Made by a program: the position numbers and the translations under genes. Positions 1 to 5,360 of a stretch of DNA of 5,994 nucleotides are shown in pieces. The stretch lies in NCBI GenBank assembly GCA_031258355.1, contig JAIRMZ010000001.1:1-5994 (forward strand), read 5' to 3'. This stretch comes from Holosporales bacterium (GTDB lineage Bacteria; Pseudomonadota; Alphaproteobacteria; UBA3830; JAIRMZ01). The notes under the pieces were generated by a model that saw only the letters and a list, made by a program, of their open reading frames with translations, did no database searches and was not told where the DNA came from. Every line of letters starts with the position of its first letter. The stretch's first letter is position 1.

Positions 1-2
1 AA

Positions 3-482
3 AAAGTTTCGCATTCACAAGCCAGAGAAGATTTGCAGATTCTCCCTCTTAACAATGAGAAAAGGCTGAATGATTTTCTTGAAGTTCAAAAACAACAGAT
101 TCCTCGTGCGGCACGCTCTCTTCCCGCTTTCTATACAAGCGCCGCTCCTTATCTTTTTTCTCCGAAGTCGCCTTTGAGAATATTTGTTGGGTATGTACAG
201 AACAAGCCGGTAGCGACGAGTGCGGCCTTTCTTGATGCGAAGACCGTTGGCATTTGGAATGTCTCAACACTTTCCGCCTTCCGTCAAAAAGGAATTGGGA
301 CAACAATGACTCTGCATGCCCTTTTCTCCGCCTCCGATTTCTCTAGCCATCGCATTGGTGTTCTTGTGGCAACAAAAGAGGGGAGATCAGTCTACGAAAA
401 AATTGGGTTTCGGGGGGTAAAAGATTTTCCCATCTTCAACAAGGGACGTCTTTTTGAGCAAAATAAAGAGGTGATCTGGTGA
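3..482 (+). CDS. GNAT-family N-acetyltransferase, C-terminal part (5' end outside window)
   Basis: The frame is open from the left edge of the window to a TGA at 480-482, so about 159 residues are visible. A GNAT fold is supported by motif A, where a beta strand (GIWNVSTL) leads into RQKGIG, the R/Q-x-x-G-x-G/A loop that binds the acetyl-CoA pyrophosphate. Motif B follows as VLVATKEG, then a helix ending YEKIGF, the usual tyrosine-containing C-terminal signature. GNAT enzymes move an acetyl group from acetyl-CoA to an amine on a small molecule, peptide or protein; the substrate cannot be read here. A TTG at 33-35 preceded by AGAGAAG could serve as a start, giving 149 residues. However, the frame stays open upstream of it, so I treat the gene as cut by the window. 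It converges on cysS, is not part of the translation clusters, and nothing indicates its role. Confidence 0.8.
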   Translation, partial: KVSHSQAREDLQILPLNNEKRLNDFLEVQKQQIPRAARSLPAFYTSAAPYLFSPKSPLRIFVGYVQNKPVATSAAFLDAKTVGIWNVSTLSAFRQKGIGTTMTLHALFSASDFSSHRIGVLVATKEGRSVYEKIGFRGVKDFPIFNKGRLFEQNKEVIW

Positions 483-709
483 TACATTTTCCGCCTGCAA
501 CCTAGCATGAAAGCGTTCCCGGGCCCTATGCTCGCACATATCCTCAATGGTGCTTTTTCATGAAGAAAGTTGCGAACACACTAAGTTACGCAAAGTTTCA
601 AGCCAATCTTGCAAATTTTACTGAGCCTTATATTAGGACATCTCTGTTGAAGACAACTCTCCTTTTACAAAAAACAGCGCGAATCCCATCAGATTATACA
701 GGAGCCCTT
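483..709. other. Convergent intergenic gap between the GNAT gene and cysS
   Basis: These 227 bp separate two genes that end towards each other, where a bidirectional terminator would be expected. I see only weak candidates. AGCAT at 504-508 can pair with ATGCT at 528-532 around a 19-nt loop, with no T-run after it. GTTG/CAAC at 646-657 is a 4-bp stem with an AAGA loop, also without a T-run on either strand. A short AT-rich imperfect palindrome lies near 553-569. None is good enough to call a terminator, and no coding region here is supported by a ribosome binding site or recognisable protein sequence. Confidence 0.6.
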
Positions 710-2092
710 TCAAGCCTTATGCCACCGCGTGCCGGTAGCGGTATCTTCAAGGATAATACCTTTTTGCAGAAGAGTAGCGCGGATGGCATCAGAGCGGGCA
801 AAATCCTGCGCTTGTCGCGCTGTTTCTCGTTCCTGAACAAGCTGTGCGATTTCTTCTTGAGAGAGATCACAAATCCCAGAATCCTGTTGCCATGCGTCAG
901 GGTTCTTTTCAAGAAAACCCATGATCCTTGCCGCTTGCCACAGCTCTCCCTGCAGGTGCTCTTTTTGGCGTCCTTCAGAGGTTTTATAAACCGCTGAGGC
1001 TTTTTCCTCCAGCAAGCTCAAAGCCTGAGGTGTATTCAAATCTTCGCATAAGGAGGCGAAAATAGGATCTTGTGCTAGGTCCTCCTCCCCACTTGCTTCT
1101 AGGGGGGGGATAAATCCTTGGAGAGCACCGTACAAACGTGTCAGGCGCTGCTTAGCCTGTTCAAGCCCTTTGCGGGTCCAGTCCAGAGGCTTTCTATAAT
1201 GTGTTGACAAAAGGAAAAAGCGCAAAATTTCTCCTTCAAATTCCTGAAGAGCTGCCGCCAAAGGCAAGACATTGCCGAGAGATTTCGACATCTTTTGTCC
1301 CTCCATCAAGACAATTCCATTATGAACCCAAGTATGCGCTAAGAGTTGCCCTTCATGAACCGCTCGACTCTGTGCGATTTCATTTTCGTGATGCGGAAAA
1401 ATTAGATCCTGACCACCCCCATGGAGATCAAATGTTGGACCGAAGTAATGCTGACACATAGCCGAGCACTCAATATGCCACCCTGGCCGCCCTCGTCCCC
1501 AAGGGCTCTCCCATCCTGGCAGATCCGGAGAAGAGGGCTTCCACAGTACAAAATCCAGAGGATCTTCCTTGTAAGGAGCCACTTCCACACGGCTCCCCGC
1601 GATCATATCGTCAAGCTTTCGACGCGAAAGGCATCCGTATTGCGGGTCTTTTCGCACACGAAAGAGAACATGTCCTTCTCTCTCATACGCATGTCCAGAT
1701 GCCATCATCCGCATCACCAAGGCGACAATATCGGCGATATGGTCTGTCGCATGAGGCTCGAAAGTCGGAGGAAGAACGCCAAGACGCTGAAGATCGGCAT
1801 GGAAAACCTCCTCGACCTCGGTCGTCAAAGTCTTGATAGGGATCCCTCGTTCCGCAGCGCGAGCGTTAATTTTATCGTCAATGTCTGTAATGTTGCGCAC
1901 ATAAACAACACGCGGATAAAGCTGCGCCAGAACGCGGTACAAAAGATCAAAGACAACGATCGGACGCGCATTACCTACATGCGGCTGGTCGTAAACGGTT
2001 GGCCCGCAGACATACATACGCACCGTCCGAGCATCAATAGGGACGAAAGGGTCTACCCGCTGCGTTAGTGTGTTATAAAGCCGCATCATCAC
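710..2092 (-). CDS. cysS: Cysteinyl-tRNA synthetase (CysRS)
   Basis: Class I aminoacyl-tRNA synthetase that activates cysteine with ATP and charges tRNA-Cys in the cytoplasm. Numbered from the GTG at 2092, the protein has 460 residues, close to the roughly 461 of E. coli CysS. The HIGH motif is HVGN at 38-41 and the KMSKS loop is at 267-271. The zinc-binding set that discriminates cysteine is complete: C29 in MYVCGPTVYD, C209 in GWHIECSAM, and H234 and E238 in HHENE. The family signatures YVRNITDIDDKI (64-75), HGGGQDLIFPHHENE (224-238) and EDLNTPQAL (350-358) are present, and the C-terminal anticodon-binding part ends GTRWHKA. Three start codons stand in tandem: GTG 2092-2090, ATG 2089-2087 and ATG 2086-2084. 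Alignment with E. coli (MLKIFNTLT against MRLYNTLT) favours one of the ATGs, giving 459 or 458 residues. No clear Shine-Dalgarno precedes them, and the start overlaps the gltX end by 14-20 bp, so translational coupling is likely. Confidence 0.97.
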   Translation of the reverse strand: MMMRLYNTLTQRVDPFVPIDARTVRMYVCGPTVYDQPHVGNARPIVVFDLLYRVLAQLYPRVVYVRNITDIDDKINARAAERGIPIKTLTTEVEEVFHADLQRLGVLPPTFEPHATDHIADIVALVMRMMASGHAYEREGHVLFRVRKDPQYGCLSRRKLDDMIAGSRVEVAPYKEDPLDFVLWKPSSPDLPGWESPWGRGRPGWHIECSAMCQHYFGPTFDLHGGGQDLIFPHHENEIAQSRAVHEGQLLAHTWVHNGIVLMEGQKMSKSLGNVLPLAAALQEFEGEILRFFLLSTHYRKPLDWTRKGLEQAKQRLTRLYGALQGFIPPLEASGEEDLAQDPIFASLCEDLNTPQALSLLEEKASAVYKTSEGRQKEHLQGELWQAARIMGFLEKNPDAWQQDSGICDLSQEEIAQLVQERETARQAQDFARSDAIRATLLQKGIILEDTATGTRWHKA

Positions 2093-3434
2093 GTGCCAAG
2101 CGTTGTACCATGCGCGACTTCCCTAGAATAGAGGCTAAGAGCCGGAGCTCCGGGCCCGCCTCCTGTCCCGTCAGCAGAAGGCGTAAAGGATGAAACAGTG
2201 CCCGTCCTCTCCGACCTGTTGTTTGAACGAGGTCCGAGACGAGTGTCTCCCAGACCCCTGGCGCCTCTATCGCTTCAGGAGCGCGCCGGACACACAAGAG
2301 GCAAGCTTCTCGAAAGTCCGGATCCTGATCCGGAGGAGGCGGAATTTTCCCGTAGCAAATGTTCCACCAGTGCTGTCCCTCTTTGAGGGTCGTAATATTT
2401 CCCCGAATCGCTTCCCAGAAAGCGGGTGTTAGAGGAATGCCCTTCTCTTGAAAGTCAGGAGCCACCTGAGAAAAGGGCAAGTCGTGTAGCAAATGCCGAT
2501 TCAGATGGCGGAGTTCCGAAAGGTCGAATTGCGCTTCCGCCAAACTAATCTTGTAGAGAGAAAAACTTTCCACTAAAGCCTCCAGAGAGGTCACAGGCAC
2601 TAGGGAATCTGAGGTTCCGATCTTTGCGAGAAAGCTGCAGAGAGCGAGAGGATGGATTCCCTCTTCTCGTAGCTCTTGCAGACTGAGGCTACCGGTGCGC
2701 TTAGAGAGCTCCTCCCCAGAACGTGTCCGGAAGAGAGGGTAATGGGTCCAAGAGATAGTGGCTGCACTTCCTTTTTCCAAAGCCTCAAGGATTTGGATTT
2801 GCACAGCTGTGTTGGTGAGATGATCGGCTCCTCGGATGACGTGCGTAATACCAAGCTCCCAATCATCCACAACAGAGGCAAGGGTATAGACAGGCAACCC
2901 GTCTGCGCGCACTAAAACCGGATCACTTGCGTAGATTCCTTCGAAGCTTTTCACCCCATAGACGCTGTCGATCCAACTAACGCGCTGTTCTTTAAGGAGA
3001 AAGCGCCAGTATGGGCGCCGTCCCTCTGCTTCCTTTTGTTTTTTCTGTTCGGAAGAAAGGGCTAAGGCTGCCCGGTCGTAGATGGGAGGACACCCCCGGG
3101 AACGGGCTATCTTGCGCTGGAATTCCAGTTCCTCCGGCGTCTCATAACAAGGATAAAGCCGTCCTGCGGCACGTAATTGTTCTGCGGCACGCTGATACCT
3201 TTCTTGGCGAGCAGACTGAAAAACAAGATTATCCCAGGAAAGGCCAAGCCAGGCCAGATCCTCCTTAATGGCTTCAACAAAAGCAGGTTGCGTACGCTCG
3301 GTATCCGTATCGTCAATGCGCAAAAGAAACGGCACACCATGTTGACGGGCATAGAGGGCGTTAAGAAGAGCGGCACGTGCATTCCCGATATGCAACCGCC
3401 CCGTTGGAGAAGGGGCAAAACGCACTCCGCTCAT
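2073..3434 (-). CDS. gltX: Glutamyl-tRNA synthetase (GluRS)
   Basis: Class I synthetase that charges tRNA-Glu in the cytoplasm. In bacteria lacking GlnRS, a GluRS also mischarges tRNA-Gln for GatCAB amidation; specificity cannot be read from this sequence. It has 453 residues, slightly shorter than the 471 of E. coli. Visible signatures are RFAPSPTGRLHIGNARAA (5-22, HIGH motif as HIGN), LLRIDDTDTERT (37-48), VIRGADHLTNT (199-209) and the KMSKS-equivalent ELSKR (242-246). The KRTGSLSLQELREEGI stretch that follows resembles the GluRS type common in alphaproteobacteria. The C-terminal anticodon-binding part includes TTGRRGRALFHPLR (405-418). The E. coli-type zinc cysteines are not conserved: only isolated C96 and C115 occur in that region. 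The ATG at 3434-3432 is supported by GAGG at 3442-3439 with a short 4-nt spacer. The upstream tRNA ends 12 nt away and cysS overlaps the end, so all three are probably one transcript. Confidence 0.97.
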   Translation of the reverse strand: MSGVRFAPSPTGRLHIGNARAALLNALYARQHGVPFLLRIDDTDTERTQPAFVEAIKEDLAWLGLSWDNLVFQSARQERYQRAAEQLRAAGRLYPCYETPEELEFQRKIARSRGCPPIYDRAALALSSEQKKQKEAEGRRPYWRFLLKEQRVSWIDSVYGVKSFEGIYASDPVLVRADGLPVYTLASVVDDWELGITHVIRGADHLTNTAVQIQILEALEKGSAATISWTHYPLFRTRSGEELSKRTGSLSLQELREEGIHPLALCSFLAKIGTSDSLVPVTSLEALVESFSLYKISLAEAQFDLSELRHLNRHLLHDLPFSQVAPDFQEKGIPLTPAFWEAIRGNITTLKEGQHWWNICYGKIPPPPDQDPDFREACLLCVRRAPEAIEAPGVWETLVSDLVQTTGRRGRALFHPLRLLLTGQEAGPELRLLASILGKSRMVQRLARDDAAL

Positions 3435-3438
3435 AACG

Positions 3439-3442
3439 CCTC
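3439..3442 (-). promoter_or_regulatory. Shine-Dalgarno for gltX, inside the 12-nt tRNA-gltX spacer
   Basis: GAGG read on the minus strand lies 4 nt before the gltX ATG and 4 nt after the tRNA CCA end. It is the only ribosome-binding signal available to gltX if the mRNA 5' end is made by cutting off the tRNA. Confidence 0.55.
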
Positions 3443-3446
3443 AATC

Positions 3447-3532
3447 TGGTGCCCGTGGAGGGACTCGAACCCCCACAACTTTACAGTTCGCAGATTTTAA
3501 GTCTACTGCGTCTACCATTCCGCCACACGGGC
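3447..3532 (-). tRNA. trnL: tRNA-Leu, anticodon UAA, CCA encoded
   Basis: An 86-nt class II tRNA. The acceptor stem GCCCGTG (from 3532) pairs perfectly with CACGGGC, followed by discriminator A (3450) and an encoded CCA (3449-3447). The D arm is GCG/CGC around a 10-nt loop containing GG. The anticodon stem GTAGA/TCTGC carries the 7-nt loop CTTAAAA, with anticodon TAA at 3499-3497. The 15-nt variable region has a 4-bp stem AACT/AGTT with loop GTAA. The T arm is GGGGG/CCCTC with loop TTCGAGT. The long variable arm, A discriminator and TAA anticodon together identify a leucine tRNA reading UUA and, by wobble, UUG. It lies directly upstream of gltX on the same strand and probably shares its transcript. 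Confidence 0.97.
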
Positions 3533-3540
3533 CTCTCCGT

Positions 3541-3569
3541 ACGCTACAGAGGGGTCTTCATACGTGCAA
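3541..3569 (-). promoter_or_regulatory. Weak sigma70-like promoter candidate for tRNA-Leu-gltX-cysS
   Basis: Read on the minus strand, TTGCAC (3569-3564) and TAGCGT (3546-3541) are 17 nt apart. Each matches the -35 or -10 consensus at only three of six positions. The geometry would start transcription within a couple of bases of the tRNA 5' end at 3532. The -35 half lies in one arm of the dyad at 3557-3595. The match is poor and the real promoter may lie elsewhere in the gap. Confidence 0.25.
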
Positions 3570-3606
3570 GAGTGAGCCCAACCTTGTCGTACGAATCAGT
3601 TTTTTT
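3557..3606 (+). terminator. Imperfect inverted repeat followed by seven T's; terminator-like or operator-like
   Basis: On the plus strand TTC-a-TACG-tg-CAAG (3557-3570) is complementary to CTTG-t-CGTA-c-GAA (3583-3595). This gives 11 base pairs broken by one A/C mismatch and one 2x1 internal loop, around a 12-nt loop. Four bases later comes T7 (3600-3606). The form resembles a weak Rho-independent terminator, but no plus-strand gene lies just upstream for it to end; only the antisense of the tRNA is there. It might instead stop antisense transcription, or act as a protein-binding dyad over the tRNA promoter. The sequence does not decide between these. Confidence 0.3.
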
Positions 3607-3772
3607 ATGTTTTCCCCTTGCGTCACTTTCCCAAAGGGCGGTATGCTAAGCATGTTTCCCTGAGGTTGATTCTTTAGGGAGGCCGCTTGTGGTGTCTAGT
3701 TCCCTGCAGTAATTAGCCGCAAAAAAGGGATGTGTGGCGAACGTCGAGAGCGAGTACTACTATTTATCCCCG

Positions 3773-3801
3773 TTGACAGAGATTCGTGAAACGCGTCTCA
3801 T
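3773..3801 (+). promoter_or_regulatory. Promoter candidate for nusA-infB
   Basis: A perfect -35 consensus TTGACA (3773-3778) is followed, after an ideal 17-nt spacer, by TCTCAT (3796-3801), which matches the -10 consensus at four of six positions. Transcription would start near 3808, leaving a leader of about 18 nt that still contains the AAAGG ribosome site. The placement suits nusA as the first gene of its transcript. A more distant promoter is possible. Confidence 0.45.
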
Positions 3802-3811
3802 GGGAGCGCTG

Positions 3812-3816
3812 AAAGG
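3812..3816 (+). promoter_or_regulatory. Shine-Dalgarno for nusA
   Basis: AAAGG ends 9 nt before the ATG at 3826. Upstream in the same frame there is no other start codon before the TGA at 3787-3789, so this site and that stop together fix the nusA start. Confidence 0.65.
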
Positions 3817-3825
3817 TATAAAGAG

Positions 3826-5352
3826 ATGTCGGGAACGAAAGGGTACATTGGCGGTGCAGAGCTTCTCCAGGTGGTGGAAGCTGTTGCCAGAGAGAAAGGA
3901 CTCGAGCGCGAGGATATTTTCGCCGCGATGGAGGATGCCTTCCAGAAAATAGGCTGTACCCGCTATGGTCAAAGTCATGACATTCGGGCTTCTGTTGATC
4001 GAAAGACAGGAGAAGTTACGTTGTCTCGCTGGATGACGGTCGTCGAAACCGTTGAGGATCCATATCGGGAAACAAACCTTGAGGAGGCGCAACAGCGCGA
4101 TAGTAACGCGAAAATCGGGAGCACTTTTTCTGAGGAATTGCCCTTTTTTGAGCTTGGGCGCGGAGAGGCGCAAATCGCTTGGCCTGCCATTATCCATCAT
4201 ATTCGTGAGGCAGAGCGGGCAAAGCAGTACGAAGATTTCAAAGATCGTATCGGAGAGGTGGTTAGCGGTGTTGTCAAGCGTGCGGAATTTAATTCTGTTA
4301 CTTTGGACCTAGGGCACAGTGATGCCATGATCCGTCGTGATCAGTTATTGCCACGCGAAGTTTTTCATGTCAGCGATCGCATTCGTGCCTATATCGTCGA
4401 TGTCCGACGTGAGGAGCGGGGGCCTCAGGTTTTTCTATCTCGGACGCACTCCCAGTTCATGGCACGTCTCTTTGCACAAGAAGTACCTGAAGTGTATGAG
4501 CATATTATCGAGATTAAGGCGGTGGCACGCGATCCAGGCAGCCGTGCAAAAATGGCTGTGCACACCCGTGATCCTAATATCGATCCGATAGGGGCCTGTG
4601 TGGGTGTTCGAGGAAGTCGTGTGCAGGCGGTTGTCCAAGAATTACAAGGGGAAAAAGTTGATATTATCCCCTGGTCTGAGGATCAAGCGACTTTTATCGT
4701 CAATGCTCTCGCTCCTGCAGAAGTAGCGCGCGTGGTGCTTGATGAAGAAACGCACCATGTCGAGGTGGTTGTTCCAGACGATCAGCTGAGCCTGGCTATT
4801 GGACGTCGTGGGCAAAATGTACGCCTTGCTTCTCAGTTAACGGGGTGGGCGATCGATCTGCAAACCGAGAGCGATGACTCCGAAAAAAGAAAAGAGTCTT
4901 ACAAACAGCGCTCTGAGGTCTTTATAACCGCCTTGGACTGCGATGAAATGATCGCACATTTGTTGGTTTCTGAAGGGTTCGATTCTCCAGAGGACCTGGC
5001 ACTTACTCCTGTAGAGGAAATTGCCACTCTCGAAGGGCTAGATTCAGGAACAGCAGAAGAATTGAAAAACAGAGCACAAGAATATGTGGAAAAGAAGATG
5101 CAAGAAGTAGAAAATCGATTAACGGAGCTCGGTGTGGCACCTGAGCTGATGCGCCTTGAGGGGCTCGCGTTGGACATGCTGATGACGCTTGCGGAGGAAC
5201 ATGCGGTCAAGACCTTAGATGACTTAGGCGACTTCTCAAAAGATGAGTTGATGGAAGCTCTATCCGCATACGAATTTCGTCCAGAGGAAGCAGAGACCGT
5301 TATTATGGCGGCACGGGCACACTGGTTCCAAGACGCAGCAGATGGCGCGTAG
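3826..5352 (+). CDS. nusA: Transcription termination/antitermination factor NusA
   Basis: NusA binds RNA polymerase and nascent RNA and affects pausing, intrinsic termination, antitermination and coupling to translation. The protein has 508 residues (E. coli: 495). Domains in order: N-terminal polymerase-binding domain (about 10-135, starting ELLQVVEAVAREK), S1 domain (about 143-207), KH1 (about 235-305, GVRG at 260-263), KH2 (about 306-345, GRRG at 326-329 in LSLAIGRRGQNVRLASQL), then two helical C-terminal repeats at about 365-422 and 440-500. The second repeat ends in IMAARAHWF, typical of alphaproteobacteria. PGSRAKMAV and NALAPAEV are further family blocks. The ATG is supported by AAAGG 9 nt upstream and by an in-frame stop just before it. 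infB follows 8 nt after the TAG, consistent with one operon. rimP, the usual upstream partner, is not in this window. Confidence 0.98.
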   Translation: MSGTKGYIGGAELLQVVEAVAREKGLEREDIFAAMEDAFQKIGCTRYGQSHDIRASVDRKTGEVTLSRWMTVVETVEDPYRETNLEEAQQRDSNAKIGSTFSEELPFFELGRGEAQIAWPAIIHHIREAERAKQYEDFKDRIGEVVSGVVKRAEFNSVTLDLGHSDAMIRRDQLLPREVFHVSDRIRAYIVDVRREERGPQVFLSRTHSQFMARLFAQEVPEVYEHIIEIKAVARDPGSRAKMAVHTRDPNIDPIGACVGVRGSRVQAVVQELQGEKVDIIPWSEDQATFIVNALAPAEVARVVLDEETHHVEVVVPDDQLSLAIGRRGQNVRLASQLTGWAIDLQTESDDSEKRKESYKQRSEVFITALDCDEMIAHLLVSEGFDSPEDLALTPVEEIATLEGLDSGTAEELKNRAQEYVEKKMQEVENRLTELGVAPELMRLEGLALDMLMTLAEEHAVKTLDDLGDFSKDELMEALSAYEFRPEEAETVIMAARAHWFQDAADGA

Positions 5353-5356
5353 GAGG
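5351..5356 (+). promoter_or_regulatory. Strong Shine-Dalgarno for infB, overlapping the nusA stop
   Basis: AGGAGG begins at the second base of the nusA TAG and ends 4 nt before the GTG at 5361. No ATG lies nearby in the infB frame, so this site is the main argument for the GTG start. The overlap would let ribosomes ending nusA reinitiate on infB. Confidence 0.75.
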
Positions 5357-5360
5357 TGGT

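Larger units (their letters stand above)
3533..3825. other. Divergent control region between tRNA-Leu and nusA
   Basis: This 293-bp gap lies between the divergently transcribed tRNA-Leu and nusA. It holds a promoter candidate for each direction, listed separately, plus an imperfect dyad with a following T-run. There is also an 11-bp palindrome ATGCT-A-AGCAT at 3643-3653 and short TCCCT/AGGGA segments at 3657, 3676, 3711 and 3726 that could pair in alternative ways. No frame gives a recognisable protein. In particular I see nothing like RimP, which usually occupies this place upstream of nusA in alphaproteobacteria. Confidence 0.7.

Noticed and set aside
504..532. The AGCAT/ATGCT inverted repeat after the GNAT stop, considered as a terminator.
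   Set aside because: A 5-bp stem with a 19-nt loop and no following T-run is too weak to call.
560..997. A 145-residue plus-strand open frame starting in the GNAT-cysS gap.
   Set aside because: Two thirds of it lies antisense to the conserved 3' end of cysS, no ribosome binding site precedes the ATG, and the protein shows no recognisable motif.
1421..2068. A 215-residue plus-strand open frame antisense to cysS.
   Set aside because: It covers the part of cysS that encodes strongly conserved CysRS motifs, so it is a shadow of that gene; its composition and lack of a ribosome site agree.
3447..3540. Plus-strand open frames running across the tRNA-Leu locus, considered as coding.
   Set aside because: The minus strand forms a complete class II tRNA with every stem paired, which explains the sequence; the frames give no recognisable protein.
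3730..3789. A 19-codon frame (ATG to TGA) upstream of nusA, considered as a leader peptide.
   Set aside because: The purine stretch directly abuts the ATG with no spacer, there is no run of regulatory codons, and the nusA promoter candidate overlaps its 3' half.
3734..3952. A 72-residue plus-strand frame starting at a GTG upstream of nusA and running into it, considered as a rimP remnant.
   Set aside because: Its sequence does not resemble RimP, the AGGGA before it is only 3 nt from the start, and 127 bases of it lie out of frame inside nusA.
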